DNA of 64,000 nucleotides from Blastocatellia bacterium AA13. Its GTDB lineage: Bacteria; Acidobacteriota; Blastocatellia; UBA7656. The position numbers and the translations under genes were made by a program. The notes beneath the pieces are model-generated. The model was given only the letters and a program-made list of their open reading frames with translations, ran no database searches and was not told where the DNA came from. Where the stretch lies: NCBI GenBank assembly GCA_003222245.1, contig QHVH01000007.1, positions 1-64,000 of the forward strand, read 5' to 3'. Positions 49,276 through 58,002 of the stretch are shown here, one piece after another (positions within the stretch are counted from its first letter, which is position 1; each line of letters opens with the position of its first letter).

Positions 49276-50715
49276 TCATCTGCCGTCGATTGAAAAGGCA
49301 TACAGCTTGTTGTTCTTCTTGCCGACGCCGAGGAACTGATAGCCCGAGCCGACGTACAGGACGCCGTTCACCACCGTCGGACCGCCGGCAATCGCTCCGC
49401 CGGTGTCGAATTCCCAGAGGATTGCGCCGTCCTTCGCATTGTAAGCACGCATGAATCCACCGGTGCTGCCCGAGAACACAAGCCTGTTATCTCCGCGGCC
49501 GGTTACCGTAATCGGCCCGTAATTCGGCCGCTTGTCCGGAGTCATCGTCTTCCAGAGTATTTTTCCTGTAGCGCCATCCAGGCATGCGACGGCGCCTCCC
49601 GAGCGATGAGCCAGAGCCGCGTACGCTCGCTCGCCGTCCGTAGCGTTGCCGAATTCAATGCCGCCAAGCGCGCTTCCAGGGCCTACTTCAGTGCTCCAGA
49701 CCTTCGCGCCGGTTTGAGCATCCACGGCATGAAACCAGCCGCTCTTCTGACCGGCGCCGATCAGTCGCTTTCCGCCCGCTCCCTTGAATGACAGCGGAAT
49801 AGTTCCAAAGTCATAATCGGGTCCGCAGTTTCTGCAGCCGACCACGAATGCATCAGGCGTCGTCGCCTGGTACGACCAGATCGATTTTCCTGTGTCGAGA
49901 TCCAGCGCGACTATCGAATCGGTGAACTTGCTTGGATCGCCGGTGTATTGATTTCCGGTTCCCACGTATAGCCGATTATTAGCGGGATCGAGAGAAACGG
50001 TTCCCCAGACCGCGCCTCCGGCGGGCCCCATAGCCCCGCGTCCGGTTGCTTCGCCAATCTTTTTCGCCTCATCGGGAATCGTATAGAAGCGCCAGATCTG
50101 CTTGCCCGTCTTTTCATCCAGAGCAATCACGCCGCCTCGAAACGTGCAGCACGCGTAATTCGGATTCTTAAGGTTCGCGCCTTCTTCGTGGGACGCAACA
50201 CCCATATAGATCCTTCCCCTATAGATCATCGGCGAGCTTGTGGCGACGGTATCAGGATGCTGGTCGATCCGGACCTTCCATTTCTGCTCGCCTGTTTTTG
50301 CATCTACCGCGTAGAGCCGGCCCGCCAAATCACCGAAGTAGACGACTCCATCGTCATAGGCCGCGCCGCTTCGAGTCGGACTGTTGCAGTCGAACTCCCA
50401 TATCTTTTTTCCGGTAGCGGCATCGAGAGCGTACTCCTTGCCGTCCCACGAACCGAAATAGATGACTCCGTTCACCACCGTAGGCTCGCTCGATACATCG
50501 CCCTCCGTCTCGAAGACCCATTTCGGTTTGAGCTTCGCAACCGTACCCGGCGTCAGCGCGGTCTCGTCGGGATTATAGTGGGCGCCTGAGATATCGCGGC
50601 CGTAGTTCGTCCAGCCGCCCTTGGCGCCGGTCGAGTTCTTCGACTTCTGCGCGCCTATTGTCGCGCTTGAAATGAGGAGCATCGCAGCCGTGAGTAGAGC
50701 AATCTTTATTCGCAT
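49276..50715 (-). CDS. PQQ-type beta-propeller dehydrogenase-like protein
   Basis: 479 residues with a signal peptide (MRIKIALLTAAMLLISSATIGA). Blade motifs recur: GKEYALDAATGKKIWEFD, GRLYAVDAKTGEQKWKV, GGVIALDEKTGKQIWRF, DSIVALDLDTGKSIWSY and HAVDAQTGAKVWSTE. NYACCTFRG holds a vicinal Cys pair and GCRNCGPDYDFG another close pair. Vicinal disulfides and Asp/Glu loops like these occur in quinoprotein alcohol dehydrogenases, which oxidise alcohols in the periplasm and pass electrons to cytochrome c. A six-heme cytochrome is encoded two genes downstream. Whether PQQ is really bound cannot be told, and no PQQ synthesis genes are here. GAGG precedes the ATG. Confidence 0.85.
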   Translation of the reverse strand: MRIKIALLTAAMLLISSATIGAQKSKNSTGAKGGWTNYGRDISGAHYNPDETALTPGTVAKLKPKWVFETEGDVSSEPTVVNGVIYFGSWDGKEYALDAATGKKIWEFDCNSPTRSGAAYDDGVVYFGDLAGRLYAVDAKTGEQKWKVRIDQHPDTVATSSPMIYRGRIYMGVASHEEGANLKNPNYACCTFRGGVIALDEKTGKQIWRFYTIPDEAKKIGEATGRGAMGPAGGAVWGTVSLDPANNRLYVGTGNQYTGDPSKFTDSIVALDLDTGKSIWSYQATTPDAFVVGCRNCGPDYDFGTIPLSFKGAGGKRLIGAGQKSGWFHAVDAQTGAKVWSTEVGPGSALGGIEFGNATDGERAYAALAHRSGGAVACLDGATGKILWKTMTPDKRPNYGPITVTGRGDNRLVFSGSTGGFMRAYNAKDGAILWEFDTGGAIAGGPTVVNGVLYVGSGYQFLGVGKKNNKLYAFSIDGR

Positions 50716-50755
50716 GATTAGCCTCGTCGTATGAGTTTCTATTCGTGAACGTGTC

Positions 50756-50802
50756 GTTCGAGAGTCGAGATCAGTTCGAGAGTCGAGATCAGTTCGAGAG
50801 TC
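50756..50802. repeat. 18-bp tandem repeat, 2.6 copies
   Basis: GTTCGAGAGTCGAGATCA is repeated exactly at 50756-50773 and 50774-50791, with a further 11 bases at 50792-50802. It lies 41 bp upstream of the PQQ-type gene, in its leader or promoter region. Confidence 0.85.
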
Positions 50803-50940
50803 CGGATTAAATGACAGTTTCTAATAATTCCCGTCGCGCGTTCCGATAAAATCAAGAGCAGGAGTTACGAGTCTGAGCGGCGCCGGCGGCAACAGGTAGG
50901 AATGAAGCTCTCTCCCGCTCTTTTAGTCTTGATAAGCAAT

Positions 50941-50965
50941 AGGGCGGTCCTTGAAAGACCGCCCT
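50941..50965 (-). terminator. Intrinsic terminator of the amidohydrolase gene
   Basis: AGGGCGGTC and GACCGCCCT pair perfectly (9 bp) around a 7-base loop, 25 bases after the amidohydrolase stop. The T-run after the stem is short on either strand (TATTG on minus, TATTTTG on plus), so it may act in both directions with moderate strength. Confidence 0.65.
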
Positions 50966-50989
50966 ATTTTGAAACCGGCCGCGCGAGTC

Positions 50990-52507
<1,518 letters not shown>

Positions 52508-53005
52508 ATAGTCGCTCCTTTTTTGATCTGACTAACTCAACCGCAGCAGGCGCAAGATAAAGCCGAGTTCTCCGCTCACGTGCGGCTCGCCGCTTCTTCC
52601 GAATTCGCGGGCCCGCTCTCGCTGCCTAACGTGCTTCTCCAGCCGCTCCACTGTCCTGGGAAGATTGCTCAGGCCTATGACGCGCTTGAGAAAAAGGACG
52701 GGCGATTCTCATAGGCCCAAGAGCCGCTTCTTGTTTTCGATGATTTGCGATTCAATCACAACCGCGGATCAGATACAAGAGAACATCGGTCTATTTTGCG
52801 AAGATTCGCGCCGGTTTTGAGCGGGTTCCGGCGGGTTGGAAATACTCGAAGCCGCAAGCCTATACGCGACGGGTTTGAATCCAGTTACGGTGTTCGTCGG
52901 AGCCGAGTCTGCCGTTCGCTGCCCGAGGCCCGCGGCTCGAAGCCGCACTCGAAAAGGCAGCCGGCACACCCGGCTCCCCGGATGTCTGAAGCCATTCGCC
53001 GGCGG
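52508..53005. other. Intergenic region upstream of the amidohydrolase gene
   Basis: About 500 bp. The several short overlapping frames have no family content. One minus-strand frame of about 60 codons just upstream of the amidohydrolase gene is open but lacks a start. GC-rich short palindromes are present near 52900-53000. I see no RNA gene. Confidence 0.5.
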
Positions 53006-53428
53006 CTACTCGAGCACCGCCGTCATTGTTATATTTGCTTTCAGCAATCGAGAGATAGGACATCCGTTCTTCGCATTGTTGGCGGCGGTGTCAAACGCTT
53101 CCTGACTCGCGCCCGGAACCTTTGCCTTCACATCCAGGTGAACTTCGGTCACCGTGAACCCGGCATCCGTCTTTTCCATGTTTACCGTTGCAGTTGTATT
53201 TATGCTCTCCGGCGTCAGGCCGGCGTTCGTAAGCTGTCCGGATAACGCCATCGAAAAACAACCCGCGTGGGCAGCGGCTATCAACTCTTCGGGGTTGGTG
53301 CCCACGCCGTCTTCGAAGCGCGTGCTGAATGAATACTGGGCGCTGAACAGGACGCCGCTATCGGTCGAAATGTTTCCCTTGCCCTCTTTGAGACTGCCTT
53401 GCCAGACTGCTGAAGCTTTCCGTTTCAT
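53006..53428 (-). CDS. OsmC/Ohr family peroxidase
   Basis: 140 residues from the ATG at 53428, with GGAGG 7 bases upstream; a longer frame to 53554 is not homologous. Reactive cysteines lie in AAAHAGCFSMALSGQL and NNAKNGCPISRLL, and GVGTNPEELIAAAHAGC is the typical OsmC-type block. It detoxifies organic hydroperoxides. It is the second OsmC-family gene in the window, from a different subfamily than the one at 45.5 kb. Apparently monocistronic. Confidence 0.92.
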   Translation of the reverse strand: MKRKASAVWQGSLKEGKGNISTDSGVLFSAQYSFSTRFEDGVGTNPEELIAAAHAGCFSMALSGQLTNAGLTPESINTTATVNMEKTDAGFTVTEVHLDVKAKVPGASQEAFDTAANNAKNGCPISRLLKANITMTAVLE

Positions 53429-53934
53429 TCTTCCTCCATTTTGTTGAGTATTTTTGAAGTTGAGTAGAATACCATGTCGGTCAGTGACGCTACAGCCCGC
53501 GGCCGAAATGAAGAGAAGCGGCTCAGATATAAGATAGGGCCCGCCCAAGCCCACTGAAGAGCCGGGCAGCGCGGCAGGATGCCCGCGCCGCGGTTTAGCT
53601 CGGCCGCTGATCGATACCCAGGGCGCACAACAACACCAATGGTTGAAACAACAACGACGAGCGTTAAAACAAGAACGGCGAGGCTTGAAACGACAAAGGC
53701 TCCATACCAGGCGCGCAATATGCTTAACCCCGCTCGGCTAAAGTTGGGCTGCGCGATTCCGGGAAGCGGTTTCCCAGAAGCGAACATGAGAATCAAACTG
53801 GATTTGAATTTTCCTCAGAATCAGGCCATTCGAGAGCGATCACATTGGCACGCCGATTGGTGTACGGCCAGGATAAGTACGTCCGGCAACTGTAATCACA
53901 CTTCCTGAACAAGCCTTCTTCAACGGAGACAGGG
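53429..53934. other. Intergenic region, no supported gene
   Basis: About 505 bp. It contains imperfect short repeats (GTTGAAACAACAACGACGA-like) at 53640-53700. A 123-codon minus-strand frame with one hydrophobic stretch runs into the peroxidase gene and was not accepted. Confidence 0.5.
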
Positions 53935-55194
53935 ATGGAAAACCTCAGTCAGTACCTTCGCGATGCTCGGCGGCTTCTGCTCAAGAAGCCCCCATTTCCG
54001 CCACGACCAAATGCCTACGGGGTACGCGCGAAACGAACATTGAAGATCGTGCTGATCCTGTTCTTTCTGATTCTCAATTTCCAGGGTGTGATCTCGAGAC
54101 AATTCGCTGTGACCGGAGCTAATGGCCTTCAGCCGTTGAATTCAATGACGCCGGTCAACTCAATGACGCCGGTCAACGAGCAGTCGCCGGCTTCAGAGAA
54201 GCCGGCTGAGCAAGTCTATTCAAACATCCGCGTCTTGAAGGGCCTTCCCGCATCGCAGATTCAGGGCGCGATGGATTTTATGTCGGCGGCGCTTGGTGTT
54301 GATTGTGCTTATTGCCACTCAGGCGCCTACGCCAAAGATGACAAGGTAGCCAAGCAGGTCTCCCGCAATATGATCAAAATGACTCTCGACTTGAACAAGT
54401 CGAGCTTCGGAGGCTCTCTTGAGGTCACCTGCTACACCTGTCATCGCGGACAAATCGCTCCCGTGCCGTCGCCGCCTGCCGGCATTATTGCAACCTCCGA
54501 TTCCCTTCCCCTGATCGATAGCGGCCGCCCGTTGCCTTCGGCGGATCAGATAATCGAGCAATACATCAGTGCCTTGGGAGGCAGGCGAGCTTTAGCATCA
54601 GTCACAACCCTCTCGATCAATGCTCTAACCATCAACGCGGATCGAAGCTCGTCTCGGATCGCGCTATATCGGAAGGCTCCGGACAAATTGCTTATAGTCT
54701 CAAAATCAAACGCTGAAATCAGCCGCGAGGGCTTCGATGGTAAGAGAGCCTGGACGAGTTCGGGCGAAGCGATTAGCGAGCCTGATTCGGATTCAGTCGC
54801 TCGCATCATCCGAGACTCTGAGTTCTATCCGGCGATCTCCATAAGAGAGCGCTACAAGAACCCTATAATCGGCGGCGAAGTCAGGCTTGGAAAGCGCCCC
54901 GCCTTTATGGTGATTGCGACCGCACCGGACGGAAAATCTGAACGATTCTTCTTTGACGAGACAAACGGGCTCCTCTTGAGACGAGTGATTGTTACAAAGA
55001 CAGCTATGGGAGATCTCTATATGCAAGCGGATTTTGACGACTATACAAGGGTCGGCCTCGTGCGATTGCCGTTTAGCACGCGATGGTCCAGCCCCGGCAA
55101 GTCATCCACTAGAAAAATCACTTCAGTTAAGCAGAACGTGCGCATTAACGATGAGAAGTTCCAACCACCGGAGCGAACCCATGATCGCGAATAG
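53935..55194 (+). CDS. Diheme cytochrome c of the PRC-cytochrome-subunit type fused to a LolA-like domain
   Basis: 419 residues with an N-terminal membrane segment (TLKIVLILFFLILNFQGVI). Two CxxCH heme sites, in VDCAYCHSGAY and VTCYTCHRGQ, sit in a domain (VYSNIRVLKGLPASQIQGAM) that matches the photosynthetic reaction-centre cytochrome c subunit-like family common in Acidobacteriota. Residues about 200-410 form a LolA-like domain (EQYISALGGRRALASVTTL ... GFDGKRAWTSSG). The tripeptide-type repeat NSMTPV occurs twice near residues 65-80. Probably an exported electron carrier or sensor. GGAGACAGGG precedes the ATG. No reaction-centre genes are nearby, so phototrophy is not implied. Confidence 0.85.
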   Translation: MENLSQYLRDARRLLLKKPPFPPRPNAYGVRAKRTLKIVLILFFLILNFQGVISRQFAVTGANGLQPLNSMTPVNSMTPVNEQSPASEKPAEQVYSNIRVLKGLPASQIQGAMDFMSAALGVDCAYCHSGAYAKDDKVAKQVSRNMIKMTLDLNKSSFGGSLEVTCYTCHRGQIAPVPSPPAGIIATSDSLPLIDSGRPLPSADQIIEQYISALGGRRALASVTTLSINALTINADRSSSRIALYRKAPDKLLIVSKSNAEISREGFDGKRAWTSSGEAISEPDSDSVARIIRDSEFYPAISIRERYKNPIIGGEVRLGKRPAFMVIATAPDGKSERFFFDETNGLLLRRVIVTKTAMGDLYMQADFDDYTRVGLVRLPFSTRWSSPGKSSTRKITSVKQNVRINDEKFQPPERTHDRE

Positions 55195-55283
55195 CCCATC
55201 GTTCTCGAGTATCCGCGAGGTCGCTCGTATCGGAGCGGCCCGGTGACGTCTCAATAGAAGCTATGAATCACTGGTTTCTTACT

Positions 55284-55445
55284 TCATGGACTGATTTGGT
55301 TGAAACAGGCTTTGATGTCCCCTTCTAAAATCCACTGTGGTGAACGCTTCTTGCCGAGTGCGATGAAGCACTGGCCGATGGCATCGGCAGTCGATCTGTC
55401 TTTCCTGAACCCGTAAGAGTTCGGATCGGCAATGGACTCGGCGAC
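55284..55445 (-). pseudogene. Group II intron reverse transcriptase fragment
   Basis: The minus-strand frame reads VAESIADPNSYGFRKDRST, then ADAIGQCFIALGKKRSPQW and ILEGDIKACFNQIS before a TGA at 55284. The DPNSYGFR block and the D-I-K-x-C-F-x-x-I block are hallmark RT segments of bacterial group II intron proteins. The fragment has about 53 codons and no start; similarity stops abruptly near 55446. It lies 50 bp from an attC site. Group IIC introns often target attC sites, so it may be a relic of such an insertion. Confidence 0.78.
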
Positions 55446-55494
55446 ATCGCTTGTTCGACGGTGTTTGCAGCGCGGAATATGCGCGTCTTCCGCC

Positions 55495-55586
55495 GCCGAA
55501 CGCCCGCGTTTACCGGGCCGCCGAACGGCAATGGCCGGAGCATGAGAATTGTGCTTCGCGGCCTCCGCTGCAACGCCTTGTTAGAC
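55495..55586 (-). other. attC recombination site of cassette 2 (degenerate distal arm)
   Basis: On the minus strand it runs from R'' GTCTAAC (55580-55586) through the arm AAGGCGTTGCAGCGGAGG, to the matching arm ending at GTTCGGC (55495-55501). The R'' is exactly complementary to the first bases of its own cassette (TTAGAC at 56245-56250 plus the joining G), as expected. The distal R' reads GTTCGGC rather than GTTRRRY, so it is altered. Length 92 bp, similar to the other attC in the array. Confidence 0.78.
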
Positions 55587-55588
55587 TG

Positions 55589-55924
55589 CTACTTGGTACA
55601 GACGTCTAAAACTTCTAGAGTATCCTCGACAAGTTCCATTGGAGCCTTCTCAATGAACTTGGCTTTTCTCGCTGTGAAGTCGATAGATTTCACTTGATCT
55701 ACCATAACAAAGCCTGTCAGGGATGACGAGACAGGAACCGGCAAATGAAATGGAATATTGCGGTTCGTATTGGTTATTGGGCAGACAATGGCCAATCCCG
55801 TGTGCTGGTTAAACAAATCATGACTGATGACCAGCGCGGGCCGCCGCCCTTTCTGCTCGTGCCCGGATTGCGGATCAAATGACAGGGCGATGAAGTCTCC
55901 TTTCTGAGGGACGTATTTTGCCAT
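55589..55924 (-). CDS. mazF: MazF/PemK-type toxin (endoribonuclease), cassette-borne
   Basis: 111 residues of the CcdB/MazF fold. YVPQKGDFIALSF and GRRPALVISHDLFNQHTG are the typical strand-loop-strand start with the conserved Arg. PITNTNRNIPFHLPV and GFVMVDQVKSIDFTAR follow. Chromosomal MazF toxins cut single-stranded mRNA at short motifs. The start ATG directly follows the stop of the antitoxin gene (TAAATG). The stop codon is 2 bases before the attC site, the usual position for a cassette gene. Confidence 0.9.
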   Translation of the reverse strand: MAKYVPQKGDFIALSFDPQSGHEQKGRRPALVISHDLFNQHTGLAIVCPITNTNRNIPFHLPVPVSSSLTGFVMVDQVKSIDFTARKAKFIEKAPMELVEDTLEVLDVCTK

Positions 55925-56167
55925 TTACCATTCTTCCTTGCCGACTGGCTTACCCAATGATTCTTCATGAGGCTTGTAATTGCGAGGCATGCGAGAAACC
56001 ATTTCCGCCAAGTCGAATTTCCCTTTCGATAATTTCTTTATGGTAATTTGGCCTTCTTGAGGAATGACTTCGACCTCATCCCCGACAGAAATATCAGCAC
56101 TTTCCAATACATGCTTCGGCAGCCTTAAGCCTTGGCTATTCCCCCATCTTTGAACCTTTGACACCAT
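55925..56167 (-). CDS. mazE: MazE-type antitoxin (AbrB/SpoVT fold), cassette-borne
   Basis: 80 residues. The N-terminal swapped-hairpin DNA-binding domain has the signature VQRWGNSQGLRLPKHVLESA, then GDEVEVIPQEGQITIK. The C-terminal third is basic then acidic and probably disordered, the part that neutralises MazF. It presumably autorepresses the pair. It is the first gene of integron cassette 2, with about 83 bases of cassette leader before it. Confidence 0.9.
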   Translation of the reverse strand: MVSKVQRWGNSQGLRLPKHVLESADISVGDEVEVIPQEGQITIKKLSKGKFDLAEMVSRMPRNYKPHEESLGKPVGKEEW

Positions 56168-56244
56168 AGAAAATCTCCCATCACATCGTGTTTAGCCTAT
56201 GTATATACCTTAACGAGAATGCAGTCAAGGTGAGACGGCTGGCG

Positions 56245-56337
56245 GTCTAACGCCTGCGTTCAGCGGGGCCGCGAACGGCATTGAAAGAACACATGAGAAC
56301 GGTGCGCCGCGGCCTCCGCTGCAACGCCCTGTTAGGT
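56245..56337 (-). other. attC recombination site of cassette 1
   Basis: On the minus strand: R'' ACCTAAC (56331-56337), arm AGGGCGTTGCAGCGGAGG, a long spacer, the complementary arm CCCCGCTGAACGCAGGC, and R' GTTAGAC (56245-56251). The arms pair except for single extra bases on one side, the extrahelical bases that set attC strand choice. R'' is complementary to the cassette's own start TTAGGT at 56899-56904. 93 bp. Confidence 0.85.
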
Positions 56338-56883
56338 GGATGAATTCGCGTTGCGAGCCTTGATAAGTATCCGCTCCAGATTTTGAAATAGACTCTCAGC
56401 TATTTCAAAATCCCGCGTGCTGAGGCGTCGCTTGTTAACTGGCCATATGCTGTTATGGTATCGGCTCGACTTTGTAGGAATTGGAAAGCGACTTGCCCAA
56501 ACGATAGACTCTTGTAAACGTTGGAGAAGGTCTTCCTCATCTGGACCTAGAGGTATCAAAGACTTTGCAAACTCTGCAATCGCATGCCCGTTGTCCGCTT
56601 GCCACAGTGATCGATTGAGCCGCTTTTTATCAACAAGATTTGAATTTTGGGCAATGTATACGCCCTTTATGAGGTTTTCGAAGGCTAGGCCGAGTAGTAA
56701 GAGTGTGGAATCGAATAGCGCATTGGTTTCTACCCGCCTCTGATTTGGTGGTATATCTATTGATGCGAGAAGCTGATCTTTTAGAATGAGAGCGCAGTAT
56801 TTTAACCCTTGGGCTTTTTCAAGCCAAAGCAAGGCATCCTTCCCAATAAGCTCATACTTCTTCTCTGATTCATTCATTGTCAT
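56332..56883 (-). CDS. Cassette-borne helical protein of unknown function
   Basis: 183 residues from the ATG at 56883; the longer frame to 56940 overlaps intI and is unlikely. An alternative ATG lies at 56877. The protein is largely alpha-helical, with LLLLGLAFENLIKGVYIAQN and RLQESIVWASRFPIPTKSS and a basic C-terminus. The first pattern resembles HEPN-like helical bundles, but I cannot show the RxxxxH motif, so no function is claimed. The TAA stop lies inside the attC R'' arm. Composition is more A+T rich than the flanks. Confidence 0.72.
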   Translation of the reverse strand: MTMNESEKKYELIGKDALLWLEKAQGLKYCALILKDQLLASIDIPPNQRRVETNALFDSTLLLLGLAFENLIKGVYIAQNSNLVDKKRLNRSLWQADNGHAIAEFAKSLIPLGPDEEDLLQRLQESIVWASRFPIPTKSSRYHNSIWPVNKRRLSTRDFEIAESLFQNLERILIKARNANSST

Positions 56884-56911
56884 AGCTAATGGATATCCAC
56901 CTAATAACAAC
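56884..56911 (-). other. intI-cassette junction, candidate attI
   Basis: Between the intI stop and the first cassette ORF the minus strand reads GTTGTTATTAGGTGGATATC. Cassette 1 can be placed to begin at TTAGGTGG because this matches its own attC R''. The base before it is A, not the canonical G, so the attI side looks altered. This is a candidate only. Confidence 0.45.
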
Positions 56912-57325
56912 TCAGAGAGTGTCCGCCGGACTTCGCACACCGCGCCCGCCTTTGTTCAGCACGTGCGTGTAAATCATCGTCGTATTCAGATCCGCATGTC
57001 CTAACAGCTCCTGAATAGTGCGGATGTCGAACCCATCTTCCAATAAATGGGTTGCAAAAGAATGTCTCAAAACATGCGGGGTGGCGAGCTTGCCGACACG
57101 GGCCGCAAGGACGGCACGGCGCATTGCTTTCTGTACTACCGTCTCATGAAGATGGTATCTACGTTCGATCCCAGCTTCTCTGTCAAAATAACGAGTGGGC
57201 GCCGGAAAGGCCCATTGCCAAATGTAGCGCTTGATCCACTCAACATCGGTTTTCTCGGTGCGCGGGCTATAGTGTCTTCCGCGAATATCACTCCGCACCT
57301 GATCGAGAAGTCTCGGACCCGACAT
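56912..57325 (-). pseudogene. intI: Integron integrase with internal deletion
   Basis: 137 codons from an ATG with GAGGAGA upstream. Residues 1-30 ([20 protein letters not shown] ... WIKRYI) match the IntI N-terminus. The sequence then jumps to [20 protein letters not shown], the IntI-specific region, and continues through [20 protein letters not shown] (His-x-x-Arg box), [20 protein letters not shown] (His and the nucleophilic Tyr) to [12 protein letters not shown]. Roughly 170-180 residues, including the first catalytic Arg, are missing with the frame kept. It should be catalytically dead. It is followed on the same strand by the cassette array. Confidence 0.85.
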
Positions 57326-58002
57326 TGGTCTCCTCGTTCGGATTGTTGTCCTGAGCTGCGGCAAGCGGCGCCATTTACTCTTTATCCGCGCCGTGTTCCT
57401 TTGAACGCGGACGAGTATAGATTACAAGCTCAATTTGCGACAAGCGCTCAATACGCTATTAGATCAGATGAGACAGCAACGCGAGGTGTTCAGCCTTGCT
57501 TACGGACTATGTCGCATCGCGGCGCTCTGACCTTCCAATAGATCGAGGGCCTATTAATCAGAACATCCCTTTGAGATGTAAATGGCAGAAGATCACGCGG
57601 CGTTGTTCTGTTGATCTTCACGGTTCAGTCGTGCTTACGAAGATGTGAGAGATTTCAATGAAGACGGCCTTATATAAAAAAGAGCGGGAGCGAGCTCCCT
57701 TACCGACCTGCCTCAGCCAGGATGCCTGGAATGCAACGGATCAGATTCTCATTCCAAGCTGAACCACTGTTAGTTAGCCGAGCAATGCAGGCATTGAATG
57801 CCTGCCTAAAATCAAAACGTCGCTACGCGGCCAAACAGGCTGCGAGGTGACTCAGATAAGCTGCGAGACGACTCAAAACAGGTTAAAGAGAGATTTGGAA
57901 GAACGAAGACTGAATCGCCGCCCTGAAGCTGAAGGGAGTTTAGGAGGGGTGTCAGGCGCCAGGGACGGAAGAGGCGCCAGGTGTCAGATAGGCGGCAGAC
58001 GC
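57326..58002. other. Repeat-rich intergenic region between integron and Bat-like operon
   Basis: About 680 bp without a gene. It holds the palindrome GCAGGCATT-G-AATGCCTGC (57787-57805), an imperfect direct repeat of GCTGCGAGGTGACTCA near 57838-57880, paired GGCGCCAGG and GTGTCAG segments at 57945-57985, and AGATAGGCG/CGCCTATCT (57986-58008), which overlaps the end of the VWA gene. It reads like decayed mobile or intergenic repeat sequence. Confidence 0.55.
57674..57699 (-). terminator. Possible terminator for the Bat-like operon
   Basis: On the minus strand GGGAG-CTCG-CTCCC is followed after GCTC by six T. It is about 300 bases downstream of the last operon gene, so it is plausible but not certain. 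Confidence 0.4.

Larger units (their letters stand above)
55495..57325 (-). mobile_element. Decayed integron: internally deleted integrase plus two gene cassettes
   Basis: On the minus strand the order is intI remnant (57325 to 56912), junction, cassette 1 (56904 to 56251), cassette 2 (56250 to 55501), then sequence holding a group II RT fragment. Cassette boundaries are fixed by each cassette's first bases being complementary to its own attC R'' arm: TTAGGT/ACCTAAC for cassette 1 and TTAGAC/GTCTAAC for cassette 2. The integrase gene points towards the cassettes on the same strand; in classical integrons it points away. The cassettes are visibly more A+T rich than the flanks. Confidence 0.8.

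Noticed and set aside
53425-53796. 123-codon minus-strand frame with a hydrophobic stretch
   Set aside because: Overlaps the peroxidase start and its ribosome-binding site; composition otherwise random; only the single hydrophobic segment argues for it.
55325-55573. 82-codon minus-strand frame over the attC and RT fragment
   Set aside because: Wrong frame relative to the recognisable RT sequence; composition follows from the attC arms.
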